Positions 26,512 to 35,458 are shown, counted from the stretch's first letter. The stretch: DNA of 64,000 nt from Novosphingobium lentum NBRC 107847 (GCF_001590965.1 NZ_BCTW01000010.1:62001-126000); one strand, 5' to 3'. Notes: generated by a model from the sequence alone, not told the origin. Numbers and translations are program-made.

Positions 26512-27794
26512 TGGAACCCGTCAATCCGGTCGAGATCAACTTCGACGGCATCATCGGCCCCAGCCACAACTATGCCGGGCTGAGCCTGGGCAACCTCGCC
26601 TCGGCCAGCCACGCCGGCGACCCGTCGTACCCGCGCGCCGCCGCGCTGCAGGGACTGGCGAAAATGCGCGGCAACATGGCGATGGGTCTGGCGCAAGGCT
26701 TCTTCGTGCCGCTGCCGCGCCCCAATTTGCGCTTTCTGGCAGAGATCGCGGGCGACGGGGCCGGTCCGGTGGACGACAGGCTGGCGCGCGCGATCTGGTC
26801 GGCATCATCGATGTGGACCGCCAACGCCGCCACCGTCTCGCCCGCCGCCGATTGCGCGGACGGGCGCTGCCACCTGACCGTGGCCAACCTCGTCACCATG
26901 CCGCACCGCTATCAGGAATGGCCCGATACGCTGCGCCAGCTGCGGCTGGCGTTTGCCGACACGGCCCATTTCGCGGTGCATGATCCGGTGCCCGCGTGCT
27001 TTGGCGACGAGGGCGCGGCCAACCACATGCGGCTGGCGTCCAGCCACGCCGCGCCGGGCGTCGAAGTGTTCGTTTACGGCAAGGCGGGCGGCGCATTCCC
27101 CGCGCGCCAGCATGACCAGGCGAGCATGGCCGTCGCGCGGCGGCACGCGCTGGACTGGAACCGCGTGCTGATGGTCGAACAATCGCCTGAAGCGATCGCG
27201 GCGGGGGCGTTCCACAACGATGTGGTGGCGGTGTCCAACGGCAACGTCCTGCTCGCGCACGAACAGGCGTTTGCCAACCGCGAGGAGGTTTACGCCCGCC
27301 TGACGGCGATGATGCCCGACGTGCAGATCTACACCGTGCCCGCCAGCGAGGTCAGTCTGGCCGAGGCGATCCGCACCTACCTGTTCAACGGGCAGATCCT
27401 GTCACTGCCGGACGTGAGCGGGGGCGGCGGCGGCATGGCGCTGGTGATCCCGACCGAGGCGTGGGAGAGCAAGCCGGTGCGCGGCTGGCTCGACACGCTG
27501 CTGGCCAGCAACGGGCCGATCCGCACGGTCGTGCCGGTCGACGTGCGGCAGTCGATGGCCAACGGCGGTGGGCCCGCCTGCCTGCGGCTGCGCGTGGTGG
27601 CCGATCCGGCCACGGTCGATCCGCGCTTCCTGCTCGACGAGCGCAAGGCCGATGCCATCGAACGGGTGATTTCGAGCCATTGGCCCGAACAGATCGATCC
27701 CGCGCACTTCCCCCCCGACGCCGCGCTGGCCGCCGCCATCGTCGGCGCGCGCACCGCGTTGCTCGATGTGCTGGAGCTGGGCGAACTGGCCTGA
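26511..27794 (+). CDS. astB: N-succinylarginine dihydrolase
   Basis: Second AST enzyme, releasing two ammonia and CO2 from succinylarginine to give succinylornithine. The 427-residue protein begins VEINFDGIIGPSHNYAGLSLGN and has MWTANAATVSP, FHNDVVAVSNGNVLL with the catalytic His, and ARMGGGPACLRL-like text near the end (NGGGPACLRLRVV). ATG 26511 overlaps the astA stop. Amidinotransferase fold. Confidence 0.96.
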   Translation: MEPVNPVEINFDGIIGPSHNYAGLSLGNLASASHAGDPSYPRAAALQGLAKMRGNMAMGLAQGFFVPLPRPNLRFLAEIAGDGAGPVDDRLARAIWSASSMWTANAATVSPAADCADGRCHLTVANLVTMPHRYQEWPDTLRQLRLAFADTAHFAVHDPVPACFGDEGAANHMRLASSHAAPGVEVFVYGKAGGAFPARQHDQASMAVARRHALDWNRVLMVEQSPEAIAAGAFHNDVVAVSNGNVLLAHEQAFANREEVYARLTAMMPDVQIYTVPASEVSLAEAIRTYLFNGQILSLPDVSGGGGGMALVIPTEAWESKPVRGWLDTLLASNGPIRTVVPVDVRQSMANGGGPACLRLRVVADPATVDPRFLLDERKADAIERVISSHWPEQIDPAHFPPDAALAAAIVGARTALLDVLELGELA

Positions 27795-27982
27795 TTGTCC
27801 CGGTCCGGCACGGTGGCGTGGCGCCCCGGAACCGGTGACGCAAGATTGGCGTTCTATACCCGATATTTACCAACGCCTGTCGGCCAGCCTTACAACCGCC
27901 TTACCCGTTAACCTTCGCTTCACGCGGGATTGACGAACTGGCATGATCGTTGCGATGCAGGTGTCGGTTCAAGAGGTAACGA

Positions 27983-28228
27983 ATGCTCGCCAAGATCGGT
28001 CGCCTGTTCAAGATCAAGACGCGCTTCGAGGCGTTCCTGATCATTTATGCGCTGGCGCTGGGTGCGGTGCAGCGGGGCAAGATCTATCTTGTCCTGTACC
28101 CCGGCTTCGGCGGCAAGCTGCTGTTCCTCGCCTGCACGTGCGCCGTGTTCATGGCCGGCGGCAAAGTGCTCGATTGCCTCAAGTTCGAGGCAGCAGCCAA
28201 GGCGGCGCAAGAGGTGGAAGCGGGCTGA
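27983..28228 (+). CDS. Small two-helix membrane protein of unknown function
   Basis: An 81-residue protein with two hydrophobic segments (FLIIYALALGAVQRG and LLFLACTCAVFMAGGKVL) joined by a short YPGFGGK loop, with a basic N-terminus and charged C-terminal helix. I recall near-identical small proteins in other sphingomonads, all unnamed. The 188-bp gap upstream contains no gene. GGT near RAGGTAACGA precedes the ATG at 27983. Confidence 0.7.
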   Translation: MLAKIGRLFKIKTRFEAFLIIYALALGAVQRGKIYLVLYPGFGGKLLFLACTCAVFMAGGKVLDCLKFEAAAKAAQEVEAG

Positions 28229-28254
28229 ACGCCGCCCCGCGCCTTGGCAGGGTA

Positions 28255-28290
28255 AAGTAGGGGGCTTCTGTTGCCCGGTGCCCCCCGAAC
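28255..28290 (-). terminator. Likely terminator at the 3' end of ssrA
   Basis: GGGGGC at 28260-28265 pairs with GCCCCC at 28280-28285 over a 14-nt loop, with a T-rich stretch (complement of TAAAGTA) after it on the minus strand. The loop TTCTGTTGCCCGGT recurs as a direct repeat at 28303-28316. Confidence 0.55.
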
Positions 28291-28640
28291 CGCTGGAATC
28301 CGTTCTGTTGCCCGGTCGGTCCAACCGCGCTTTAGCTTTGTAAATTCAGGCCGTTAAGCCGTCACATTACGCCGCAAGAGCGAGTGCTTCATTGTCATTG
28401 GCACTTGTGGGTTTTGAGCCTTGAACGGGTTACTCAGCCCGGGCAAAAACAGCGCTTTTCAACACACGTCGATCCTGGTTCGGCCCCATCATCACCTCTG
28501 TGACACCAGAGCCCGGACTACGCCCGAAGACGATACCGGATGGTGGTGGTGGAGCCGCCGGGTACTGCCCCCGGGTCCGCTGCGTCTATTGTACGCTACA
28601 CTTTATCGCCATATCCGGTCGAAACCGGCACGACCTATAT
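28290..28640 (-). ncRNA. ssrA: tmRNA, circularly permuted two-piece form
   Basis: Rescues stalled ribosomes. On the minus strand the acceptor piece comes first: GACCCGGGGGCAGTACCCGG (T-arm) and CGGCTCCACCA, with the CCA end at 28547. The coding piece starts at 28487 with GGGGCCGAACC; GGGGCCG pairs with CGGCTCC to form the acceptor stem. A resume-and-tag frame at 28402-28367 encodes ANDNEALALAA and a TAA, a typical alphaproteobacterial tag. The ~60-nt stretch between pieces is removed by processing. The outer ends near 28640 and 28290 are estimates. TATATA at 28636 may be the -10 element. Confidence 0.93.
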
Positions 28641-28654
28641 AGGGCATGCTGCGC

Positions 28655-28690
28655 AAAAGAAAAGGCGGGCGCTTCGCAGCACCCGCCCTT
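28655..28690 (-). terminator. Intrinsic terminator of mscL
   Basis: GGCGGG at 28664-28669 pairs with CCCGCC at 28682-28687, followed on the minus strand by TTTTCTTTT. It separates mscL from the ssrA promoter that follows directly. Confidence 0.82.
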
Positions 28691-28711
28691 CCGCAATCCG
28701 TTTGTCGGAAT

Positions 28712-29140
28712 TCAGCCCTTCTTGAGCGAATCCCGGATTTCGGTGAGCAGATCGACCTCGCTCGGCCCGGCGGGCGCGGCGGCGGGGGGCGGCATCAGCT
28801 TGTTGGCGGTGCGCACGATCTGGAAGATCACGAACGCCATGATCAGGAAGTTGATCAGCGCGGTGATGAACGAACCGTAGCCGATCATCGCCACGCCGGC
28901 CTTCTTGAGATCGGCATAGCTCGCCAGATCGCCCTTGTAGGTATCGGGGATCGCGCCGAGCGTGATGAACTTGTTGGTGAAGTCCATGCCGCCGAACAGC
29001 CAGCCGACCACCGGCATGATGATATCGTCGGTCAGCGATGACACGATCTTGCCGAACGCCGCGCCGATGATCACGCCGACAGCCAGATCCATCACGTTCC
29101 CGCGAGCGACAAATTCCTTGAATTCCTGCATCATGGCCAT
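28712..29140 (-). CDS. mscL: Large-conductance mechanosensitive channel
   Basis: Inner-membrane pore that opens on membrane tension to release solutes in hypo-osmotic shock. The 142-residue protein has [33 protein letters not shown] (helix S1 and TM1 with the gate glycines), a periplasmic loop, TM2 ([19 protein letters not shown]), and a C-terminal helix [14 protein letters not shown]. Standard length. Confidence 0.96.
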   Translation of the reverse strand: MAMMQEFKEFVARGNVMDLAVGVIIGAAFGKIVSSLTDDIIMPVVGWLFGGMDFTNKFITLGAIPDTYKGDLASYADLKKAGVAMIGYGSFITALINFLIMAFVIFQIVRTANKLMPPPAAAPAGPSEVDLLTEIRDSLKKG

Positions 29141-29356
29141 GGTTCTGTTCTCCCAGCAAGCCTCTGGCGCGTTTTGCCATGGTCATCATGACGTCACAAG
29201 CCGCAATCGAGTGCTATTACACCCGGATCGGGGCTGGCAGCAGGGCGCTGCCAACGCACCGCTTGAACCGGGCGCGCGGCGGGCTATGTAGTGGGTCGCA
29301 AATACCGGTGCGGCCGATCCGGCCCGCAATCCCGGTTCGACGAGAGGGTTTGACCA

Positions 29357-30049
29357 ATGGCCGCCACCTTTTTTGCCCGCCCGCTGTTCAGACGGTTCGG
29401 CCGCATCGCGCTTGTCGCCGCCGCCGCTGCGGGCCTGGCCGGGTGCGGGGTCAACTCGATCCCCACCGCCGAGGAAGAAGCCAAGGCCAAGTGGGCCGAC
29501 GTGCAGAACCAGTACCAGCGCCGGTCGGACCTGATCCCCAACCTCGTCTCGACGGTCAAGGGCTATGCCAAGCAGGAGCAGGACACGCTGGTCAAGGTGA
29601 CCGAGGCGCGCGCCAAGGCCACTTCGGTGCAGATTTCCGCCGCTGATGTGACCGATCCCGCAAAGATGGCCGAATACCAGCAGGCCCAAGGCGCGCTGAG
29701 CCAGGGGCTGGGTCGCCTGCTCGCCTCGGTCGAGGCCTATCCTGATCTCAAGTCAAACCAGAACTTCCTCGCGCTGCAAAGCCAGCTTGAAGGCACCGAG
29801 AACCGCATTGCGGTGGCCCGGCGCGACTACAACGAGGCGGTGCGCGGCTACAACGTCACCATCCGCACGTTCCCGGCCGTGATCGGCGCCAAGGTGATCT
29901 ACGGCTCCAAGCCGATGGTGCCGTTCGCCGCGACCACGCCCGGCGCAGAAACCGCACCCACGGTCAGCTTCGACAGCCCGGCAGCACCGGCAGCCGCGCC
30001 CGCCAACGACAACGTGACCGCGCCCGCGAGCAAGGCGGCCGGGAACTGA
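29357..30049 (+). CDS. LemA family lipoprotein
   Basis: A 230-residue lipoprotein: lipobox AGLAGCG gives a lipidated Cys, then KWADVQNQYQRRSDLIPNLVSTVKGYAKQEQDTL, the core of the LemA four-helix family, and VARRDYNEAVRGYNVTIRTFP. An Ala/Pro tail ends it. LemA proteins have no settled function; they frequently sit beside TPM-domain genes, exactly as here. Confidence 0.92.
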   Translation: MAATFFARPLFRRFGRIALVAAAAAGLAGCGVNSIPTAEEEAKAKWADVQNQYQRRSDLIPNLVSTVKGYAKQEQDTLVKVTEARAKATSVQISAADVTDPAKMAEYQQAQGALSQGLGRLLASVEAYPDLKSNQNFLALQSQLEGTENRIAVARRDYNEAVRGYNVTIRTFPAVIGAKVIYGSKPMVPFAATTPGAETAPTVSFDSPAAPAAAPANDNVTAPASKAAGN

Positions 30050-30072
30050 ACCCCGGAAGGGGGCCGGGACCG

Positions 30073-30861
30073 ATGCGCAAACTGATCCTGCTGCTGCTGG
30101 CGGCGCTGGCGTTCGTCGCCGGCCCCGGCACGGCGGGCCAGGCACTGGCGCAGGACTTCCCCAAGCTGACCGGGCGGGTGGTCGATGACGCGCATCTGCT
30201 CAGCCCCGAACAGGCCGCCGCGATCGACGGCAAGCTTGCTGCGCTGGAAACGCAATCGCAGCGCCAGATGGTGGTGGCGACCGTGCCCAGCCTGCAGGGC
30301 TTCGAGATCGAGGACTACGGCTATCGTCTGGGCCGCGCGTGGGGGATCGGAGACAAGCAGCGCAACGACGGCGTGCTGCTGCTGGTCGCGCCGACCGAGC
30401 ATAAAGTGCGGATCGAGGTCGGCTATGGTCTGGAAGGGATCATCACCGATGCGCTGTCGAGCGTGATCATCCAGCGCGAGGTCGTGCCGCGCTTCAAGCA
30501 GAACGATTATCCCGGCGGCATTGCCGCAGCGACCGACCAGCTGATCGCGCAACTGCAACTGCCGGAGGATCAGGCGCGCAAGATCGCCGCCAGCGCGGCT
30601 ACGCAGCAGAAACAGGCCAATGCGCCCAGGTTCGATTTCGGCACCGTAGTGTTCCTGTTGGTGTTCTTCTTCTTTTTCGTCCTGCCGTTCCTGCGCGCGC
30701 TGCGCCACGGCGGGCGGCGGGGCGGCCCCGGCGTGATGATCTTCCCTTCCGGCGGATGGGGCGGAGGCGGTGGCGGCGGCGATTGGGGTGGCGGCGGCGG
30801 CGGCGGCTTTTCGGGTGGTGGCGGCAGCTTCGGCGGCGGCGGATCGTCGGGGAGCTGGTGA
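30073..30861 (+). CDS. TPM-domain protein with Gly-rich tail (YgcG-like)
   Basis: A 262-residue envelope protein: signal peptide ending GQALAQ, TPM domain from FPKLTGRVVDDAHLLSPEQ to about residue 150 (QRNDGVLLLVAPTEHKVRIEVGYGLEG), one membrane helix (VVFLLVFFFFFVLPFL), then a Gly/Ser-rich tail starting near residue 233. This is the YgcG plan. Starts 24 nt after lemA and ends 1 nt before the next TPM gene. Confidence 0.9.
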   Translation: MRKLILLLLAALAFVAGPGTAGQALAQDFPKLTGRVVDDAHLLSPEQAAAIDGKLAALETQSQRQMVVATVPSLQGFEIEDYGYRLGRAWGIGDKQRNDGVLLLVAPTEHKVRIEVGYGLEGIITDALSSVIIQREVVPRFKQNDYPGGIAAATDQLIAQLQLPEDQARKIAASAATQQKQANAPRFDFGTVVFLLVFFFFFVLPFLRALRHGGRRGGPGVMIFPSGGWGGGGGGGDWGGGGGGGFSGGGGSFGGGGSSGSW

Positions 30862-30862
30862 C

Positions 30863-31537
30863 ATGACAGGACTTACTGACGCCGACCGCGCACGGATCGG
30901 CGCGGCGGTAACCGCCGCCGAGCTGGGCTCCGCCGGCGAAATCGTGACGATCGTGACCGACCGCTCCGATCCCTATCGCGACGTCGCGATCGGCTGGGCG
31001 GCGTTCGTGGCGTTCCTGGCGCTCGCCGCGCTGGAGGCGGCGCCTTCGTTCTATCTCGGGCTGATCGACCGCGTGCTGGGCCTGTGGGGCAGCGAATGGA
31101 CCCCGCGCGCGGTGCTGGGGCTGGCGCTGACCGTGGCGACGATCAAGTTCGCGGGCATGCTGGTGCTGATGGCATGGCGGCCGCTGCGGCTGCTGCTGGT
31201 GCCCGGCCCGGTCAAGACCGCGCGCGTCCACGCCCGCGCGCTGACTTGCTTTAAGGTGGGCGCCGAACGCCGCACCACCGGACGCACCGGCATCCTCATC
31301 TACCTCAGCCTGGCCGAACGCCGTGCCGAGATCGTGGCCGACGAGGCGATCGCCAGCAAAGTTGCGCCCGAAGTGTGGGGCACCGCGATGACCGCGATGC
31401 TGGCCGAGATCCGCGCCGGGCACATCGCCGACGGGATGATCGCGGCGGTGACCGAGGTTGGCGCGATCCTGGCCACGCATTTCCCGCGCGCCGCCGATGA
31501 TGCCAACGAACTTCCCGACCGGTTGATAGAGGTCTGA
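30863..31537 (+). CDS. TPM-domain membrane protein
   Basis: A 224-residue inner-membrane protein. The N-terminal segment (LTDADRARIGAAVTAAELGSAGEIVTIV) is a TPM-type start split by two membrane helices near residues 41-60 and 82-103, after which RTTGRTGILIYLSLAERRAEIVADEAI completes the domain. The upstream open frame overlaps the Gly-rich tail of the preceding gene; ATG 30863 is the sensible start. Third gene of a lemA-TPM-TPM run, likely one complex. Confidence 0.88.
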   Translation: MTGLTDADRARIGAAVTAAELGSAGEIVTIVTDRSDPYRDVAIGWAAFVAFLALAALEAAPSFYLGLIDRVLGLWGSEWTPRAVLGLALTVATIKFAGMLVLMAWRPLRLLLVPGPVKTARVHARALTCFKVGAERRTTGRTGILIYLSLAERRAEIVADEAIASKVAPEVWGTAMTAMLAEIRAGHIADGMIAAVTEVGAILATHFPRAADDANELPDRLIEV

Positions 31538-31543
31538 TCCTGC

Positions 31544-32086
31544 ATGAGCGAAGCCGACGCCGAACCCGAACAGGAGATGTGGGCGGGCCGCTACATCGTC
31601 GCCAAGAAGAAGGGCCGCTGGGAATACGTCAGCCGTGCGCGCAACATCCGCGCGGCGGTGATCCTGGCGATCGACGCCGAGGATCGCGTGATCCTGGTCG
31701 AGCAGTTCCGCGTGCCGCTGGGCCGGCCGTGCCTCGAACTGCCCGCCGGCCTGATCGGCGATCATGATGACGATCCGGACGAAACCGTCGAAGCCGCCGC
31801 CGCGCGCGAGCTGGAAGAGGAAACCGGCTATCGCCCCGGCCGGATGCAGGTGATCGGCGAGTTCTTTTCGTCGCCCGGCATGGTCTCCGAAAGCTTCACG
31901 CTGCTGCGTGCGTTCGAGCTGGAAAAGGTGGGCGAAGGCGGCGGCGTTCCGGGCGAGAACATCACCGTCCACCACGTGCCCCGGCGCAATATCGAACGGT
32001 TCATCGCCGAACGGCGGCGACACGGCGACGCGATCGACGTCAAGCTGCTGACGCTGCTTGGCCCCGGCATTCTGGAGCTGACATGA
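31544..32086 (+). CDS. Nudix hydrolase, ADP-ribose/NDP-sugar type
   Basis: A 180-residue pyrophosphohydrolase. The Nudix box reads [28 protein letters not shown], with the catalytic REL-EEETG intact but a short acidic insertion after the Gly. The upstream [17 protein letters not shown] is typical of ADP-ribose and GDP-mannose pyrophosphatases. Starts 7 nt after the TPM gene and overlaps the next SDR by 4 nt (ATGA), so it is part of a run. Substrate unproven. Confidence 0.87.
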   Translation: MSEADAEPEQEMWAGRYIVAKKKGRWEYVSRARNIRAAVILAIDAEDRVILVEQFRVPLGRPCLELPAGLIGDHDDDPDETVEAAAARELEEETGYRPGRMQVIGEFFSSPGMVSESFTLLRAFELEKVGEGGGVPGENITVHHVPRRNIERFIAERRRHGDAIDVKLLTLLGPGILELT

Positions 32087-32865
32087 GCGGACGCGTTGCA
32101 GGCAAGAAAGTGCTGGTCACCGGCGCGGCGCAAGGACTTGGCGCCGCCACCGCGCACCGGCTGGCCGCAGAGGGCGCCCGCATCCTGCTGACCGACATCA
32201 ATGGCGATGGCGCGGCGGCGCAGGCGGCGCTGATCAACGATGCGTTGGGCGCGGGCACCGCCTTTGCCGTGCGCCACGACGTGACCCGCGCCGATCACTG
32301 GGCCGAAGCGGTCGAACTGGCGGCAGAGGCGCTGGGCGGGCTGTCGGTGCTGGTCAACAACGCCGGGATCGGCATTCGCGGCAACATCGAGACGTGCAGC
32401 TTCGACGACTGGAAGCGCGGGTTCGCGGTCAATGTCGACAGCGTGTTCCTGGGCTGTCAGGCGGCGATCCCGCTGATGAAGGACCACCAACCCGGCTCGA
32501 TCGTCAACATCTCGTCGATTGCCGGGCTGATCGCGTCGGACACGATGCCCGCCTACAACGCGTCGAAGGCGGCGGTGTGGATGCTGACCAAGTCGGTGGC
32601 GCTGCACTGCGCCAAGCAGGGCTGGGACTTGCGCTGCAATTCGGTGCATCCGACATTCGTCGACACCCCGATCCTTGACGGCATCGCCGCCAGTTCGGGC
32701 CGCGAAAAAAGCGTGGTGATGGGCAAACTGGCGCGCCAGATCCCGCTGGGCCGGGTGGGCGAGCCCGACGACATCGCCAACGGCGTGCTCTACCTCGCCA
32801 GCGACGAAAGCCGGTTCATGACCGGCGCGGAGCTCAAGCTGGACGGCGGCATTTCGGCGATGTGA
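32083..32865 (+). CDS. SDR oxidoreductase
   Basis: Classical 260-residue short-chain dehydrogenase: [12 protein letters not shown] cofactor loop, Asp after beta-2 (LLTDING) suggesting NAD preference, NNAGIG, Ser of NISSIAG, catalytic YNASK, and DGGISAM end. Such sequences resemble 3-beta/20-beta-hydroxysteroid or cyclohexanol dehydrogenases, but the substrate is unknown. Translationally coupled to the Nudix gene. Its last 76 nt overlap the convergent coiled-coil protein gene. Confidence 0.85.
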   Translation: MSGRVAGKKVLVTGAAQGLGAATAHRLAAEGARILLTDINGDGAAAQAALINDALGAGTAFAVRHDVTRADHWAEAVELAAEALGGLSVLVNNAGIGIRGNIETCSFDDWKRGFAVNVDSVFLGCQAAIPLMKDHQPGSIVNISSIAGLIASDTMPAYNASKAAVWMLTKSVALHCAKQGWDLRCNSVHPTFVDTPILDGIAASSGREKSVVMGKLARQIPLGRVGEPDDIANGVLYLASDESRFMTGAELKLDGGISAM

Positions 32866-33590
32866 CGGCGTGCCGCATCGAGCGCTTCGAACGCCTCGAT
32901 CTGGCGGCGCAGGCGACGGTTCTCGGCGCGCAAGGCATCGATTTCGGCGCGGCGACGTGCCTTGGCGGAGTGCGGCGCCGAGGTCTGGCCAGCTCCGGGT
33001 GAGGGCCAGAACACCGCACGCAGCCATCCACCGATCCCGGCGAACAGGCCCGGACCGCCCGCCAGGGCCAGCGACCGTCCGCGCGGCAATGGCGCGATGG
33101 CCTCATCCGGCACCGATGGCGCAGGGCTGGCAGCCGGCGCTTGCGTCAGCGGCGCAGGCGCAGCCAGGGTAAGCGAAGCGGCGGCGCCGTGCGACGCCGG
33201 CACAGCTTTATCCGGCAGAACCGGCGACGGCAGCGGTTCCGCCGCAAGCGCCACCACTGCCACCTTAGGAGCCGATTTGCGGGCGACGCGCTGGCCTTTG
33301 CCCTTGCGCTTCTTGCGCTGCACCGGCGCCGCGCGGGCGGCTTTTCGTGGCTTTCCGGTCGTGGTGGTCGCGGCAGCGTCAGAATCCGGCACAGCGCCCG
33401 GCCGTGCTTCGTCGAGCGGCACGACGAGCGGCAGGGGCTTGACCAGGCCGGCGGGGAAACTGGGCGGCACCGGCTGTCCCAGCATGAACGGCGGTGCGGC
33501 GGCGGCGCCCGTAGCCTTCGGGATGCCCGCGCCCTGACCCTGCCCCCGGTTGCGCGGTTGTGCGGCCCTGCGGTTACGCGCTGTGTACAT
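32790..33590 (-). CDS. Ala/Pro-rich protein with C-terminal coiled coil
   Basis: A 266-residue protein with a basic N-terminus (MYTARNRRAAQPRNRG), a Lys/Arg-rich patch (PVQRKKRKGKGQRVARK), long Ala/Pro-rich stretches, a hydrophobic segment GPGLFAGIGGWLRAVFW, and a predicted coiled coil (RRRAEIDALRAENRRLRRQIEAFEAL). No family recognised. GGGGGAGGGAC lies a suitable distance before the ATG. The last 76 nt are antisense to the SDR 3' end. The clear heptads make a real gene likely, but low-complexity text in GC-rich DNA can arise by chance. Confidence 0.5.
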   Translation of the reverse strand: MYTARNRRAAQPRNRGQGQGAGIPKATGAAAAPPFMLGQPVPPSFPAGLVKPLPLVVPLDEARPGAVPDSDAAATTTTGKPRKAARAAPVQRKKRKGKGQRVARKSAPKVAVVALAAEPLPSPVLPDKAVPASHGAAASLTLAAPAPLTQAPAASPAPSVPDEAIAPLPRGRSLALAGGPGLFAGIGGWLRAVFWPSPGAGQTSAPHSAKARRRAEIDALRAENRRLRRQIEAFEALDAARRHIAEMPPSSLSSAPVMNRLSSLAR

Positions 33591-33764
33591 GGCGACCCGT
33601 CCCTCCCCCTAGAGGTAGTGCTTGGGTCAACGCTGTCACACCAGATGCGGGTGTCGAGCAAAAGTCGGTCGGATTTGGCGTGCGCTGCCTCCGGGCAATT
33701 GCGTAGCGCACCTGGCCGCTGGCGAGGCCCGTCCGCAGAAAACCGCAGCGCGCGACGCCGCGTG

Positions 33765-33800
33765 CGATCGCTTCCGAAAGGTCCAATTCGGAAGCGATCG
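33765..33800. repeat. Perfect 14-bp palindrome
   Basis: CGATCGCTTCCGAA (33765-33778) is perfectly inverted at 33787-33800 over an 8-nt loop. It lies in the 33591-33855 gap, downstream of the VOC gene and upstream of the coiled-coil gene. No T tract. Nothing else is recognisable in that gap. Confidence 0.6.
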
Positions 33801-33855
33801 ATTGCAGTGTGCGATTCCAGCGGCTTGCCCGCCCCGTTGGCGCGCAGGTCGGGCC

Positions 33856-34239
33856 CTACCCCGCCGCGTCAGGATTGGGCGCGAACGCGCAGATCTTGTT
33901 GCCGTCGGGATCGCGCAAGTACGCGCCATACATCTGGCCGGGCGCGTTGACGCGCACGCCCGGCGCGCCTTCGTCCGAACCGCCGTTGGCCAGCCCGGCG
34001 GCGTGGAACGCATCCACCGATGCCGCGTCCTTCGCCTTGAAGCCCAGCGTGTGGCCATTGGACGCGGTGTGCGCCTCGCCGTTGGCGGGCCGCGCGACGA
34101 TCAGATTGCTGCCCTCGCCCGGATAGACCGTGCCGTGCGGCAGCGGGACCGAGGCAAGGCCCAGCGCGCCCATCGCGGCATCATAGAACGTGCGTGAACG
34201 ATCGACATCGTTGGTGCCGAGGAAGCTATGGGTAAACAT
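33856..34239 (-). CDS. VOC-superfamily (glyoxalase-like) protein
   Basis: A 127-residue vicinal-oxygen-chelate domain: FTHSFLGTNDVDRSRTFYDAAMGALG, then NGHTLGFKAKDAASVDAFHAAGLANGG and GAYLRDPDGNKICAF with the usual C-terminal metal-ligand region. It lies 26 bp downstream of frmA on the same strand and is likely cotranscribed, suggesting a part in aldehyde or glutathione-adduct handling. Substrate unknown. Confidence 0.85.
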   Translation of the reverse strand: MFTHSFLGTNDVDRSRTFYDAAMGALGLASVPLPHGTVYPGEGSNLIVARPANGEAHTASNGHTLGFKAKDAASVDAFHAAGLANGGSDEGAPGVRVNAPGQMYGAYLRDPDGNKICAFAPNPDAAG

Positions 34240-34265
34240 CGTTTTCTCTCCTGAAACTTGTGCGA

Positions 34266-35375
34266 TCAGAACACCACGACCGAGCGGATCGATTCACCCG
34301 CATGCATCAGGTCGAAGCCCTTGTTGATGTCTTCGAGCGTGAGGACGTGGGTGATCATCGGGTCGATCTCGATCTTGCCGTTCATGTACCAATCAACGAT
34401 CTTGGGCACGTCGGTGCGGCCCTTGGCGCCGCCGAACGCGGTGCCGCGCCAGTTGCGGCCCGTGACCAGCTGGAACGGCCGCGTGCTGATTTCCTTGCCC
34501 GCCTCGGCCACGCCGATGACGATGCTGGTGCCCCAGCCGCGATGGCAGGCTTCCAGCGCCTGGCGCATCACCGTGGTGTTGCCGGTGCAATCGAACGTGT
34601 AGTCCGCGCCGCCATCGGTCAGCGCGACAAGATGCGCGACGATGTCGCCGTCGATGGTCGTGGGATTGACGAAATGCGTCATGCCGAACTTGCGGCCCCA
34701 GTCCTCTCGGTCCGGGTTGATGTCCACGCCCACGATCATGTTCGCGCCCGCCATCCGCGCACCCTGCAGCACGTTGAGGCCGATCCCGCCCAGACCGAAC
34801 ACGATTACGTTGTCACCCACTTGCACCTTGGCGGTGTTGACCACCGCGCCCACCCCGGTGGTCACGCCGCAGCCGATGTAGCAGCTGGTCTTGAACGGCG
34901 CGTCCTCGCGGATTTTCGCCACCGCGATCTCGGGCAGCACGGTGAAGTTCGAGAAGGTGCTGCAGCCCATGTAGTGGAAGATGGTCTGGCCCTTGTAGCT
35001 GAACCGCGAGGTGCCGTCGGGCATCAGTCCCTGCCCTTGCGTGGCGCGGATCGCGGTGCACAAGTTGGTCTTGCCCGAAAGGCACGACTTACACTGGCGG
35101 CATTCGGGGGTGTAGAGCGGGATCACGTGGTCGCCCGGCTTGACCGAGGTCACCCCCGGCCCGACCTCGCGCACGATGCCCGCACCTTCATGGCCCAGCA
35201 CCGACGGGAACAGCCCCTCGCTGTCCAGCCCGTCGAGCGTATAGGCGTCGGTATGGCAGATGCCGGTGGCCATGATCTCGACCAGCACTTCGCCCGCCTT
35301 GGGGCCTTCGAGATCGAGCTCGACGATCTCGAGCGGGGTCTTGGGCGCAAAGGCTACAGCGGCGCGGGTCTTCAT
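34266..35375 (-). CDS. frmA: S-(hydroxymethyl)glutathione dehydrogenase (class III ADH)
   Basis: Oxidises the glutathione adduct of formaldehyde. The 369-residue zinc enzyme has [10 protein letters not shown] (catalytic Cys and loop), GHEGAGIV, the structural-zinc cysteines [30 protein letters not shown] (NAD fold) and the class [17 protein letters not shown]. Its promoter carries a copy of the TTGTATG-N5-CATACAA operator, which ties it to the aromatic regulon. Formaldehyde could come from methoxyl or hydroxymethyl groups of lignin units. Confidence 0.95.
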   Translation of the reverse strand: MKTRAAVAFAPKTPLEIVELDLEGPKAGEVLVEIMATGICHTDAYTLDGLDSEGLFPSVLGHEGAGIVREVGPGVTSVKPGDHVIPLYTPECRQCKSCLSGKTNLCTAIRATQGQGLMPDGTSRFSYKGQTIFHYMGCSTFSNFTVLPEIAVAKIREDAPFKTSCYIGCGVTTGVGAVVNTAKVQVGDNVIVFGLGGIGLNVLQGARMAGANMIVGVDINPDREDWGRKFGMTHFVNPTTIDGDIVAHLVALTDGGADYTFDCTGNTTVMRQALEACHRGWGTSIVIGVAEAGKEISTRPFQLVTGRNWRGTAFGGAKGRTDVPKIVDWYMNGKIEIDPMITHVLTLEDINKGFDLMHAGESIRSVVVF

Positions 35376-35399
35376 GGGTCGAGTCTCCGGAAAACGATT

Positions 35400-35418
35400 T
35401 TGTATGTCACACGTACGA
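35400..35418. promoter_or_regulatory. MarR-type operator, site 1 (frmA promoter)
   Basis: TTGTATG-TCACA-CGTACGA: left arm perfect, right arm differs at two bases from CATACAA. Lies 25 bp before frmA, in the 83-bp gap behind the MFS gene. Confidence 0.65.
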
Positions 35419-35458
35419 TTTGCAGTTTCGCTGCAGCGGGGTCAATCCCGCCTCTCGC

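Noticed and set aside
27880..27960. Possible CtrA site (CGTTAACC) before the small membrane protein
   Set aside because: Only one half of the TTAA-N7-TTAA pattern is present, so it is not supported.
28421..28880. Short plus-strand frames over the ssrA/mscL gap
   Set aside because: They lie antisense to a well-supported tmRNA gene and mscL.
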